Made by a program: the position numbers and the translations under genes. The notes under the pieces are model-generated. The model was not told where the DNA came from, did no database searches, and worked only from the letters and a program-made list of their open reading frames with translations. A stretch of 64,000 nt of DNA from Rhizobium rhododendri. GTDB lineage: Bacteria > Pseudomonadota > Alphaproteobacteria > Rhizobiales > Rhizobiaceae. Location of the stretch: contig NZ_CP117268.1 of assembly GCF_007000325.2 (NCBI RefSeq), forward strand, positions 1,364,001-1,428,000, given 5' to 3'. Of the stretch, positions 47,568 through 56,508 are shown piece after piece (positions within the stretch are counted from its first letter, which is position 1; every line of letters starts with the position of its first letter).

Positions 47568-48459
47568 TATCTTGATCCTCGACGGTGGAATGGGGCGCGA
47601 ACTGGAACGCATCGGCGCTCCCTTCCGTCAGCCTGAATGGTCTGCCCTCGCGCTGATGGAGGCACCTGATATGGTCCGAAAGGTCCACGACAGCTACATC
47701 CGCGCCGGTGCCAAGGTCATCACCACCAACAGCTATGCCATCGTCCCCTTTCACATCGGCGAAGCGCGCTTTCGCGAGCGCGGCGAGGAGCTTGCCGCGT
47801 TGGCGGGACGCTTGGCACGCGATGCCGCGGGCGCCACAAATGTCAAGGTGGCAGGCTCTCTGCCGCCCGTCTTCGGATCCTATCAGCCTGAGCTCTTCAA
47901 CGCCGAACTAGCGGCCGATTATCTCGGCGTCCTCGTTCGCGGGATGTCCCCTTACGTCGATTTCTGGCTTGCAGAAACGCAAAGCAGCCTGGAAGAGGCC
48001 ACCGCGGCCGCGACTTCAATTCGCCAGACCGGCAAGCCGCTCTGGCTTTCGTTCACGCTGCGTGACGATATTCCGTCCGAAGAGATGACTGAACCGCAAC
48101 TCCGGTCGCATCAGACTGTCGCGGACGCGGCTCGCCTCGCCGCCGCGCTCGGCGCCGAGGCTCTCTTATTCAATTGCTCGATGCCGGAAGTAATGGCTGC
48201 CGCACTCAGGGCCGCGCGGGCCGCAGTGCCTTTGCTTCCCCTCGGCGTCTATGCAAACGCCTTCGGCTCTCAGGATGAAGACGGTGCTGCCAACGAGGTC
48301 GTCTCTGCGGTGAGGACTGACCTTGACGCACAATCCTATTGCAATTGGGGCAACCATTGGATCGAAGCCGGCGCGACGATCATCGGTGGCTGCTGCGGCA
48401 TAGGAACAGATCATATCCACCACCTGACAAACCATTTGGTCTGTGAAGCAACGCGGTAG
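47560..48459 (+). CDS. homocysteine S-methyltransferase family protein
   Basis: A 299-residue enzyme of the homocysteine S-methyltransferase (MmuM/BHMT) fold. It begins LILDGGMGRELERIG. The zinc ligands are visible as C206 (LFNCSMPEV) and C278/C279 (IIGGCCGIG). Family members move a methyl group from S-methylmethionine, betaine or a similar donor to homocysteine. Its ATG lies eight bases inside the GntR gene. Coupling to an amidohydrolase and an amino acid importer suggests use of an imported S-methyl amino acid or its N-acyl form (inference). Confidence 0.92.
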   Translation: MADILILDGGMGRELERIGAPFRQPEWSALALMEAPDMVRKVHDSYIRAGAKVITTNSYAIVPFHIGEARFRERGEELAALAGRLARDAAGATNVKVAGSLPPVFGSYQPELFNAELAADYLGVLVRGMSPYVDFWLAETQSSLEEATAAATSIRQTGKPLWLSFTLRDDIPSEEMTEPQLRSHQTVADAARLAAALGAEALLFNCSMPEVMAAALRAARAAVPLLPLGVYANAFGSQDEDGAANEVVSAVRTDLDAQSYCNWGNHWIEAGATIIGGCCGIGTDHIHHLTNHLVCEATR

Positions 48460-48774
48460 ACGTACCGATGGCGCTGAACGTGGAAGCAGTTGGAGCGGCG
48501 CAATGCAAAGCTGCGGGCCGACAGTTGCTTGTCCAACGACGTCCATGATCTGCGTCACGCGGCGATATTGCGCTGCTTGCACAGGATGTGCATTGCTATT
48601 TTCATCTCTGGAAAGCGCCATTGCCCGGTACAGAGATGGCTTGTGCAATTGCAAGCGGCGGCCGATTGCTCGGCGGCTTCAACATAGTTAGCGTGACTGG
48701 TCGGAAGATCTCCAATATCCTGCCCCCTTTAAAGAACGCCAACCCGCGCCTGCACCGCGCCTCAGGAGATTTGT
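48460..48774. other. non-coding stretch upstream of the FNT gene
   Basis: About 315 bases without a supported gene. A 65-codon frame at 48490-48687 begins with a charged stretch but has no ribosome site or known motif and is cysteine-rich in an unusual way. The FNT promoter must lie here. Confidence 0.35.
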
Positions 48775-49626
48775 TTGTCGAACGATAGCGAGAACGGGAC
48801 TGCCAGTGAGGGCGCGCCTTCCAGAGAAATTTCAGAAGATGACAAGCGGGCGGTGTCGGAGCGGACGTCGGGATCGGCCAAGGTCGTCCACGAGGTGATC
48901 CGGCTGCAGGGCGACGAAGAACTCGCCCGGCCGATCATCTCGCTGCTGTTCTCCGGTTTTGCAGCGGGCGTGGCGATCAGCATCTCGCCTCTGGCGGAAG
49001 CGTTCATTGGCTTGCGTCTGCCGGATGCACCGTGGCGGGAACTGGTCGTTGCGCTCGGCTACACCGTGGGCTTCGTCATCGTCATCCTCGGCAAGCTCCA
49101 GCTGTTCACGGAAACGACGGTGACTGCGGTCCTGCCGCTGGCCACCCACCCGACAGTTCGCAATCTCGGCCGACTGCTCCGGCTGTGGGCGGCGGTATTC
49201 CTTGCCAACATGATGGGCACATTTTTCGTGGCAGCCCTTGTCGCCTCGCAGATCATTGTCGGCCCCGAGCAATTGGCAGCGGCCCTGGAGATTTCGAAAG
49301 CGGCTCTTGAACATGACTTCGTCACGACACTTCTCCTCGCCACCCCTGCCGGGTTCCTGGTGGCGTCGATTGCATGGATCTTGCCCAATGCAAGGGGCAG
49401 CGAGTTCTGGGTGATCCTGCTCATCACCTATGTCATTGCGATTGGCGGGTTCAGCCATGTCGTTGCTGGCTCAGGCGAAGCATGGCTGCTGTTCTTGAGC
49501 GGTCAGACGACGCTCTGGGAGGCTGCCGGCGGGTTTATCCTGCCGGCGCTGATCGGCAACATCATTGGGGGTACAGGCCTCTTTGCGGTGGTGGCCCACG
49601 GCCAAGTTCGCGACGAAATCACGTAA
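48775..49626 (+). CDS. formate/nitrite transporter (FNT) family protein, YfdC-like
   Basis: A 283-residue membrane protein with six helices after a long acidic, hydrophilic N-terminus (about 55 residues). FNT family marks include LFSGFAAGVAISISPLAEAF, GYTVGFVIVILGKLQLFTE and ALIGNIIGGTGLFAVVAHGQ. It belongs to the YfdC-like branch, whose substrate is not settled, rather than FocA or NirC. The start is a TTG at 48775, supported by AGGAG six bases upstream. Confidence 0.88.
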   Translation: MSNDSENGTASEGAPSREISEDDKRAVSERTSGSAKVVHEVIRLQGDEELARPIISLLFSGFAAGVAISISPLAEAFIGLRLPDAPWRELVVALGYTVGFVIVILGKLQLFTETTVTAVLPLATHPTVRNLGRLLRLWAAVFLANMMGTFFVAALVASQIIVGPEQLAAALEISKAALEHDFVTTLLLATPAGFLVASIAWILPNARGSEFWVILLITYVIAIGGFSHVVAGSGEAWLLFLSGQTTLWEAAGGFILPALIGNIIGGTGLFAVVAHGQVRDEIT

Positions 49627-49794
49627 GCGCTATCATCGGCGTGCACAGCGGGCGGGCTAACCGTGCCGGACCTATTGCAATCCGGCCACGCGAAATTTCG
49701 ATCCGCGTGCAGCATTAGCGCGCAGATCGCGCCTTGCCTATTTCCTCCCGAAGAAAAGTGCCTACATGCCCAGACTTCCAACGAGGAGGTTGAT

Positions 49795-51345
49795 ATGGCC
49801 GAAGTTGCGGCGCCCAGGGTAAATCGCTCCATTCTCCAGGAACTCATCGCCGGGCTGAGCGACGGCATCATCCTTGTCGATCCCGACGGCTCGATCGCCT
49901 GGGCCAATTTAGCAGCGTTGAAGATGCACCGGGTCGAGGCGGTTAAGGATCTCGGCGAGGACGCAAAGGGCTACCGCCGCAATTTCACGCTGCGGTACCG
50001 GAACAACCATCCCCTGGAAGAGGGACAATATCCGATCGAGCGCCTGCTCGTGGGCGAGACGGTCGACGACGTGACGGTGGAGCTCTCACCGTCTTCGGAT
50101 CTCGACCTCGTCTGGGTGCACACTGTGCGCAGCCTCGCGATCTCGGATGGTGGCGACAAGCCAGATGTCCTCGTGCTGATCATGCGGGACGAGACACCGC
50201 GCTTCGAAGCCGAGGAAAGGTTCGAGCGGGCTTTCAACGCCAACCCGGCACCCGGCCTGATCTGCCGTCTCGACGATCACCGCTTCATCCGCGTCAACCA
50301 GGGCTTCCTGGAGATGACCGGCTTTGCCAAGGAAGATGTCGTCGGCAAGAGCGTCGAGGCCCTCGGTCTGTTTTCCAACTGCGAAACCGGCGAAGATGCA
50401 TTGACGAAGCTGAATGAGGGCCGCGTCATTCGCCACCGCGAGGCCCTGGTGCCGTTGCCCGATGGTGGCGACCGGCTGGTGATCGTCGCCGGCGAGCCGA
50501 TTTCGGTGGTCGAAGAACCCTGTATGCTTTTCACCTTTGCCGATCTGGATGGTCGCAGGAAGGCCCAGAATGCCCTGCGGCAAAGCGAGGAGCGGTTCTC
50601 GAAATCCTTCCGGCTGTCGCCTGCGCCAGCGGCCATTTCCCGGCTCGACGACTTCGTCTTCATGGAAGCAAACGACGCCTTCCTGCAGATCTCCGGATAT
50701 GCTGCCGGCGAGGTCGTCGGGCGGACGGCCGGCGAACTCCATCTCTGGGAGGACGTCGCCGCGCGCCGGACAATCGAGCAGAAGCTGCGCGACAACACCA
50801 TTATTCGAAACGAGCCGATGCAGATGAAGCAGAAGGCCGGGGGCGCTGCTGAATGCCTCGTCTCCGCCGAGCGGGTGGAAATCAACGACCAGCAATGCGT
50901 CATCTGGGCCCTGCAGGACGTGACCGAGCGACGGCGCAGCGAGGCCGAGCTCGTCGAGGCCATTGAAAGCGTCATGGCGGATACCTCCTGGTTCAGCCGT
51001 TCGATCGTTGACCGTCTTGCGACCCTCAAGCACAGTTCGACCGGCCGCGCGCCGACGGCGCAACTGTTCGAGCTGAGTGACCGCGAGCGGGAGATCCTGG
51101 GGCTGATCTGCAGCGGCCACAGCGATCAGGAGATGGGAGAACGCCTGCACCTGTCGAAGAATACTATCCGAAACCACGTTGCCTCGCTCTACGCCAAGAT
51201 CGGCGTCAACCGCCGGGCGGCAGCGGTCATCTGGGCAAGGGAACGGGGCTTTACGGGTTTGCCCGAGGGCCAGGGTAAATCTCCAAAGTCTAACGTTGCT
51301 ACCCCAGCCAAAAAAAGTACTAAATTGACGAAAAAAGGTCACTAG
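49795..51345 (+). CDS. PAS-domain LuxR-type transcriptional regulator
   Basis: A 516-residue cytoplasmic protein with about three PAS domains (roughly 10-135, 145-265, 270-390) and a C-terminal LuxR helix-turn-helix (about 427-485: LSDREREILGLICSGHSDQE, then LSKNTIRNHVASLYAKIGV). No receiver or kinase domain is present, so ligand, redox or light sensing by PAS would control DNA binding directly. The tail is basic (KKSTKLTKKGH). The ATG at 49795 has GAGGAGG eight bases upstream; the longer frame is unlikely. The signal is unknown. Confidence 0.88.
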   Translation: MAEVAAPRVNRSILQELIAGLSDGIILVDPDGSIAWANLAALKMHRVEAVKDLGEDAKGYRRNFTLRYRNNHPLEEGQYPIERLLVGETVDDVTVELSPSSDLDLVWVHTVRSLAISDGGDKPDVLVLIMRDETPRFEAEERFERAFNANPAPGLICRLDDHRFIRVNQGFLEMTGFAKEDVVGKSVEALGLFSNCETGEDALTKLNEGRVIRHREALVPLPDGGDRLVIVAGEPISVVEEPCMLFTFADLDGRRKAQNALRQSEERFSKSFRLSPAPAAISRLDDFVFMEANDAFLQISGYAAGEVVGRTAGELHLWEDVAARRTIEQKLRDNTIIRNEPMQMKQKAGGAAECLVSAERVEINDQQCVIWALQDVTERRRSEAELVEAIESVMADTSWFSRSIVDRLATLKHSSTGRAPTAQLFELSDREREILGLICSGHSDQEMGERLHLSKNTIRNHVASLYAKIGVNRRAAAVIWARERGFTGLPEGQGKSPKSNVATPAKKSTKLTKKGH

Positions 51346-51464
51346 CTACTAGCGGGATTGGTATTTTCCAATCTGCAAGACGCCTGTTCGGAGCGCTATC
51401 TCCATTTGCATGACGCCGGCCAGACCGGGGTCAGGATAAACAACGCGAATGAAAGGATAGTACA

Positions 51465-51644
51465 ATGGACAAGAACCGTATCGAAGGCGCCGCAAAGGAA
51501 CTCAAGGGCACGATCAAGGAAACTGTTGGAAAGCTGACCGGCAACGAGCGGCTGGAAGCAGAAGGCAAGGTCGACAAGGCTGCCGGCGAAGTGCAGAGCA
51601 CCGTTGGCAAGGGCAAGGATGCCGTCAAGGACGCGCTTAAGTAA
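51465..51644 (+). CDS. CsbD family stress protein
   Basis: A 59-residue hydrophilic, lysine- and glutamate-rich protein with the CsbD layout: MDKNRIEGAAKELKGTIKE, then LTGNERLEAEGKVDKAAGE. CsbD proteins are abundant under general stress in many bacteria; their function is unknown. It has AAGGA about 10 bases before the ATG. Confidence 0.93.
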   Translation: MDKNRIEGAAKELKGTIKETVGKLTGNERLEAEGKVDKAAGEVQSTVGKGKDAVKDALK

Positions 51645-51727
51645 CCGACCGCCACTCCACCGAACCGAGACGATCATTTGGCTCGCCAGACCTGGCGAGC
51701 CGAAAATCCCATGGAGCCGAGTTCAAG

Positions 51728-51991
51728 ATGATGTTTTTGCCCTACCCCGCCTTGGCCACCAGTGCATCCAGCGACTGCTCCACCCGGATCGCAATCGAGT
51801 GCCTGCTTGCCTATACCTTCGGTCACGAAGACTGCGAGATCGAGGTCGAGGTTGCCAACGGATGCGTGACCCTCAGCGGCCGTGCCCATTCTCACACTGC
51901 GGCAGCCAGAGCAGTCGAGGTTGCGGGCGAGTTCACACACATGGCGGTGCACAGCATCATCGAGATCGCCCCGGGCGAATCTTTGCCCTGA
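51728..51991 (+). CDS. BON-like domain protein
   Basis: An 87-residue protein. Residues 20-85 follow the BON pattern of two strand-helix units with a central glycine (CEIEVEVANGCVTLSGRAHS, then AVEVAGEFTHMAVHSIIEI). BON domains bind membranes or phospholipids and occur in osmotic shock proteins. No typical signal peptide is seen. Two adjacent ATG codons could start. It lies between CsbD and DUF992 genes, which points to a stress or envelope role (inference). Confidence 0.65.
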   Translation: MMFLPYPALATSASSDCSTRIAIECLLAYTFGHEDCEIEVEVANGCVTLSGRAHSHTAAARAVEVAGEFTHMAVHSIIEIAPGESLP

Positions 51992-52073
51992 ACATCTTAT
52001 CCTCAGCAAACAACAGGAAATCTCAGCATCGCGTCTCGTGGTGCTGAACGAGACCTGAAAAAGGATCAATCAC

Positions 52074-52592
52074 ATGAAAAAAGCATTCATCCTCGCCATG
52101 GCGGGTAGCCTGGCCCTGTGCTCTGCGGCCTCGGCCACCAGCCCGCACCACCATCGCAAGCACCCGACAAAGCAGGTGGTAACGCAACCGAAGGAACGTC
52201 TCGGCACCCTGTCGTGCGAAGTGGCAGGCGGAATCGGCTTGCTGATCGGCTCAAGCAAGGCAGTCACCTGCCAGTTCAAGCAGCGCACCGGTGAGGTCGA
52301 ACGCTACACCGGGACGATCGGCAAGCTCGGTCTCGATGTCGGCATCACAGGCAAGTCCTACCTCAGCTGGGTCGTCGTCAATACGGCACCGACGAGCGTC
52401 GGACAGGGTAGCCTCGCCGGCACCTATGTCGGAGCTTCGGCAGGTGCTTCAGTCGGCCTTGGCCTCGGCGCCAATGCACTGGTCGGCGGCAACTCCAAGA
52501 ACTTCGGCCTGCAGCCGCTCAGCGCAGAAGTGGGAACCGGCCTGAACGTCGCCGCCGGCGTCTCGCGACTGCAGCTACGCCCTGCAAGCTAA
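52074..52592 (+). CDS. DUF992 family secreted protein
   Basis: A 172-residue exported protein with a signal peptide (FILAMAGSLALCSAASA, cleavage near residue 22). The DUF992 domain starts LGTLSCEVAGGIGLLIGSSK and includes a C-(x)n-C pair, GTIGKLGLDVGIT and the glycine/alanine-rich LAGTYVGASAGASVGLG. DUF992 is an alphaproteobacterial periplasmic family of unknown function. A clear terminator follows. Confidence 0.92.
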   Translation: MKKAFILAMAGSLALCSAASATSPHHHRKHPTKQVVTQPKERLGTLSCEVAGGIGLLIGSSKAVTCQFKQRTGEVERYTGTIGKLGLDVGITGKSYLSWVVVNTAPTSVGQGSLAGTYVGASAGASVGLGLGANALVGGNSKNFGLQPLSAEVGTGLNVAAGVSRLQLRPAS

Positions 52593-52617
52593 GGCCCACT
52601 AGCCTTCACCAAATCCG

Positions 52618-52643
52618 AAAACAGGGCTTGGCGGCCCTGTTTT
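52618..52643 (+). terminator. intrinsic terminator after DUF992 gene
   Basis: Stem AAAACAGGGC/GCCCTGTTTT, 10 bp perfect with a 6-base loop, ending in a T run, 25 bases after the stop codon. Confidence 0.85.
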
Positions 52644-52795
52644 CCAATTCGTTCATGTCACAGGTCCTCGCAACCGGCGCGATTTTGACCGTCGTCGGAT
52701 TTTCCACGCCCGTACGGACGACTTAAACCGCCGCAGGAAATTTAGGCGAGCCGTGCAAATTCCCGACCTCGCTGTTAGCGTGGCAGCTGTCGTGG

Positions 52796-54511
52796 TCACT
52801 CAAAAGCGGTGAGCGGTTCGGGGCAAATTACAGGCGATGTTGTGCTTTTATCCGCCACAAAAATCGCGTCAATCTTGTAAAGCTGGGCGAAGGGTTTGTC
52901 GCCTATCAACTTCAAGCCGCCTGGAAGTGCATATCCCACATATTTGTCCGGCTGGTTTGCGTTCATGACAAGAACATAGTCAAAACGCTTTCGCCAATTA
53001 GACAGATACGGCGCCAGGACGGATTCCCTTTCGAGCCAAGAAGGGCAACTCAGTACCCCGGTCGATGATAAATTACCTTCTGGCACCGCAATGGAAGACC
53101 ATGGCGGCAACACCATGAGAGGCTGCTTGCCGCGTGCCGTGAAGACTGCAGGAACGAAGGCTTGTGCGAAGGGTATCGCCAATGTCGGTAGGTGTCGGAA
53201 CGTGTCTTCGCCCCAGGCATAGTGTCTCTGCCATCCGCCCAGGGGATCGGCGAGCACAAGATGAGCGAGAGGTAGGATGGCCGAACCCGGTGGGACTGAT
53301 TCCAGTACCGATATGACGTCGTTGGCGTCGTTTTCGCCTTGCCACCAATTGTAGCTTATCCATGCGGTGCGCCCGAAGACAACGAGGGTCAAGGCGAGCA
53401 TTATGACACGTGCCTCGTGGCGCGCCAGTTTCGGCAGCGGACAGAACATCACCATGCCCGTGAGTGCGGCCATTATGGGAAAGCGCCAGCTTATCCAGCC
53501 GGTCCCCACCATGCTGCGGGGGGAAAGGCAGGCGACGATGGTGAGACCGAGTGCAGCTATCGCAAGTCCCGTGTGCATCCTGAACCGGCCAGTGCGGGCG
53601 GCGTTGGTGCAGACCAGGACTACAGGGATAAGCAGCATCACATCGACCACGGAGACGTACGTCCAAATCGCCGAGAACAGATTCATCATCTGCCGGGTCG
53701 GCGTGGCGTTCCACATCGTCTCCAATCCCAGCGCATTCCCAGGTAAGACCGGCGACCGCAGAAACAACAGAACCGGGAAAATCGCGCAAGCCAGGAAGGC
53801 AAGCGCTATCCGAATGGCCAATCTGCTCCAATCGGCCAGTGAACGGCGCAGTTCTAACCGGGGGGAGATTTCGAGACCGCAGATCAGCGCAAGGTAGAAC
53901 CCCAGTGAGAATAGATGCATTATCGTTAAAAGCAGGGAAGCCAGAAGTCGCCAGACGAATAACGCCCGTCTGTTCCTGACCTGTAAATGCAGATCGACCG
54001 ATGCAAACAGCAATGCTAAGCCGAGGCCGATCTGGAAGTTGATGAAGCCGCCGATAAGCGTCGCGCACCATGCAAGGTAGAGCATTGCGATCTGCCAGTA
54101 GTAAGATCCGCCGAACACCTTACGATGCAGTATTATGGCGCCTATTGGCGGCAGCACGATCGCTGCAAAGAGAATAGCGCGTGCCAGCATACTGACACCG
54201 ATCAACGGTCCAAGATAACGGGCCATAAGATCTATGCCGAGATTTGTGAAGGTGCCGTGCCAGTCGAGCGCATAGATTTGCGCGAGATGGACTTCCGTAA
54301 TGCCGCCTGCGATCAGCCACATGCGTGTATAGTGGTTCGCATAATCGAGGAGCGGCGGGAACTTGAACGCCGTCACCATCAGTCCCACAATGCCGAGGAA
54401 GGCGAAAATCGAGGTGTTGGTGTTCTGCAGGACCGAATCCGCGGTTCCTTTCGGTGCGGGTTCGGACTGTGGATCTGAGGGCATATCCACAACGAGGTCG
54501 ACGGGCCTCAT
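52796..54511 (-). CDS. polytopic membrane protein, GT-C-like, linked to glycosyltransferase
   Basis: A 571-residue protein with about ten membrane helices followed by a C-terminal extracytoplasmic domain of some 150 residues. An acidic-histidine pair lies in the first loop (LDYANHYTRMWL, preceded by FPPLL), as seen in GT-C glycosyltransferases. No named family is certain. The start at 54511 overlaps the stop of the upstream glycosyltransferase by four bases (ATGA); the longer frame extends into that gene. Coupling suggests that this protein uses the lipid-linked sugar made by its partner (inference). Confidence 0.75.
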   Translation of the reverse strand: MRPVDLVVDMPSDPQSEPAPKGTADSVLQNTNTSIFAFLGIVGLMVTAFKFPPLLDYANHYTRMWLIAGGITEVHLAQIYALDWHGTFTNLGIDLMARYLGPLIGVSMLARAILFAAIVLPPIGAIILHRKVFGGSYYWQIAMLYLAWCATLIGGFINFQIGLGLALLFASVDLHLQVRNRRALFVWRLLASLLLTIMHLFSLGFYLALICGLEISPRLELRRSLADWSRLAIRIALAFLACAIFPVLLFLRSPVLPGNALGLETMWNATPTRQMMNLFSAIWTYVSVVDVMLLIPVVLVCTNAARTGRFRMHTGLAIAALGLTIVACLSPRSMVGTGWISWRFPIMAALTGMVMFCPLPKLARHEARVIMLALTLVVFGRTAWISYNWWQGENDANDVISVLESVPPGSAILPLAHLVLADPLGGWQRHYAWGEDTFRHLPTLAIPFAQAFVPAVFTARGKQPLMVLPPWSSIAVPEGNLSSTGVLSCPSWLERESVLAPYLSNWRKRFDYVLVMNANQPDKYVGYALPGGLKLIGDKPFAQLYKIDAIFVADKSTTSPVICPEPLTAFE

Positions 54512-55575
54512 CGGACGGCCCTTGCCCTTGCATTCTCCGGCTGTTCGCCTCCATCCTGCAAGGCTGACGCGATTGCCCTGCGTCTTCCTGCGGCGTCTAA
54601 ATCTGAGAAATCGCTGGTTAACGTCAGATCTCGTCCATTTTGCAGCAGGCTCTCGATCATGAACATTGGACGTCGTTTGCTTTCCTGCACCAATCGCCCC
54701 AAATATTCGCCAATAATTCCAATGCATATCAACTGGATGGCGCTGAAAGCTGTGACGGCACACATGATACTGGACCAGCCAACGATCGTGTCACCAGAGA
54801 GCCACCGTGCGATCGAAAAGATGAGCAGCAAAAATGCAATGCCCGCAGTCGCAAGCCCGAGGATAGTACTGACACGCAACGGAGTTGTCGAAAAACTCGT
54901 CACGGCGTCCAACGCGAAGCCGATCATTTTGCGCAGAGGATATTTGGTTTCGCCGGCAAAACGTGCGTCGCGTTCGTAGGGCAAGGCAACTTGTCGCCCG
55001 CCGATCCAGCTGACCATGCCTCGTATGAACCGATCACGCTCCGGCATAGCCATCAGGATATCAACAACCCGGCGGCGCATCAGCCGGAAGTCGCCCGTGT
55101 CGCGCGGTATCGTGACCGATGCCAGCCGGGAAAGAAGACGGTAAAAAAGCGAAGCCGAGGCACGCTTGAACCACGTTTCGCCCTGACGTTGACAACGCTG
55201 GCCGTAGACCACATCGGCGCCACCATCCATGATCGGCATCATCATCAACAACAGTTCCGGCGGATCCTGCAGATCTGCATCGATCAAGAGGATACGCTCG
55301 CCGCAGCATGCAGCGAGCCCAGCGGTAGCCGCCAGCTGGTGGCCATGATTACGCATCAGGCGTACCCCAAGGATCTGGGGCACGAGTGCTGTCATTGCAG
55401 CAATTATATTCCAAGTTTCGTCGCTGGAGCCGTCATCGACCAAAACAATCTCGAAATCCTCACCGGCTACCGATCGAGCCGCCGCTACGCAGCGACGGCA
55501 GAATTCCGATATCCCCTCCTGCTCGTTGTAGCAGGGTGCAACAATTGAGAGGATGAGTGGTGAAATATTGGTCAT
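54508..55575 (-). CDS. family 2 glycosyltransferase, polyprenyl-phosphate type
   Basis: A 355-residue enzyme of the dolichyl/polyprenyl-phosphate sugar transferase group (ArnC, GtrB-like). The GT-A domain has SIVAPCYNEQEGI, VLVDDGSSDET and the metal-binding IDADLQDPPELL. Two C-terminal helices follow (ILGLATAGIAFLLLIFSIA and FSAIQLICIGIIGEYLGRL, then VQESKRRP). It would transfer a sugar to undecaprenyl phosphate at the inner face of the membrane. It is translationally coupled to the following polytopic membrane protein. Confidence 0.93.
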   Translation of the reverse strand: MTNISPLILSIVAPCYNEQEGISEFCRRCVAAARSVAGEDFEIVLVDDGSSDETWNIIAAMTALVPQILGVRLMRNHGHQLAATAGLAACCGERILLIDADLQDPPELLLMMMPIMDGGADVVYGQRCQRQGETWFKRASASLFYRLLSRLASVTIPRDTGDFRLMRRRVVDILMAMPERDRFIRGMVSWIGGRQVALPYERDARFAGETKYPLRKMIGFALDAVTSFSTTPLRVSTILGLATAGIAFLLLIFSIARWLSGDTIVGWSSIMCAVTAFSAIQLICIGIIGEYLGRLVQESKRRPMFMIESLLQNGRDLTLTSDFSDLDAAGRRRAIASALQDGGEQPENARARAVR

Positions 55576-55743
55576 ATGCGCTCGTCAATGTTCAGCTCGT
55601 AGCCTAACCTTCAAAGGTCAAGACTTTCTTGCAAAGCAGCAGAAATGCTCAATCACGGCTACCGCTATCCTTCGACATTCGGATGTTGCGCAGAGTCTTG
55701 GCCGTGATGGCCCCACACACACATTTGCCACGCCGCCCGAGGC

Positions 55744-56508
55744 CTAGGCCAGCAGGTACTGGATGTGGCAGCGGCCGTGGATCGCGGACTTTTCTACGTG
55801 CGCTTTTACTCCGAAGACCGTGCGAATGAGGTGTTCGGTGAGGACGTCTTCCGGTGATCCGGCGGCGACGACCTTGCCGTCTCGCAGGACGACGAGACTG
55901 TCGCAGAACATGGCCGCAAGATTGAGGTCGTGAAGGGCGACGATACAGGTGATATCCAGTTTGGCGACAAGCGACAGGATATCCAGCTGGTGCTGGATAT
56001 CGAGATGGTTGGTCGGCTCGTCGAGTAGTAACTCCGTCGGAGCCTGCGCCAGCGCGCGGGCAATGTGCACCCTTTGACGCTCGCCGCCCGACAGCGTCTG
56101 CCATAGTTGGGCTGCCCGGGCACGCATGTCGACCCGGGCGAGCGCGATCTCGACGGCGGCATCGTCGTCGCTGCTCCAGGTGGAGAGCAATCCTCTGTGG
56201 GGCGTGCGACCGAGGCGGACGACGTCGGCGACGGTCAGTGGTGTGTCGGTCGTCGATTGCTGCTCAACGAAGCCTATGCGGCGCGAGATCTCGCTGCGCG
56301 ACAGACTAGCCACATCATGTTCTCCAAGTCGTATGATGCCGCTGCGGACTTTCCTCAACCGGCAGATCAGGCGCAGCAGGCTGGATTTCCCCGATCCGTT
56401 CGGCCCAAGCAGGCCGAGAACCTTGCCTTGCTCGATCGCCAGGCTGATGCCGTCAACGATGAGCGTGTTACCGGCTGCATAGGTGACGTCGTCGACGGAT
56501 ATGCTCAT
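55744..56508 (-). CDS. cobalamin/corrinoid ABC importer ATPase (BtuD-like)
   Basis: A 254-residue ATPase of the FecE/BtuD/HmuV type. Walker A is GPNGSGKSS, signature LSGGERQR, Walker B LLLDEPTNHLD and switch His in VALHDLNLA. The ATG at 56508 overlaps the permease stop by four bases. A longer frame over the permease gene is spurious. Assignment to corrinoids rests on the cobalamin riboswitch at the head of the operon, because the family also moves haem and siderophores. Confidence 0.88.
   Translation of the reverse strand: MSISVDDVTYAAGNTLIVDGISLAIEQGKVLGLLGPNGSGKSSLLRLICRLRKVRSGIIRLGEHDVASLSRSEISRRIGFVEQQSTTDTPLTVADVVRLGRTPHRGLLSTWSSDDDAAVEIALARVDMRARAAQLWQTLSGGERQRVHIARALAQAPTELLLDEPTNHLDIQHQLDILSLVAKLDITCIVALHDLNLAAMFCDSLVVLRDGKVVAAGSPEDVLTEHLIRTVFGVKAHVEKSAIHGRCHIQYLLA

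Noticed and set aside
48490..48687. 65-codon ORF before the FNT gene
   Set aside because: No ribosome site or motif, and unusual cysteine content.
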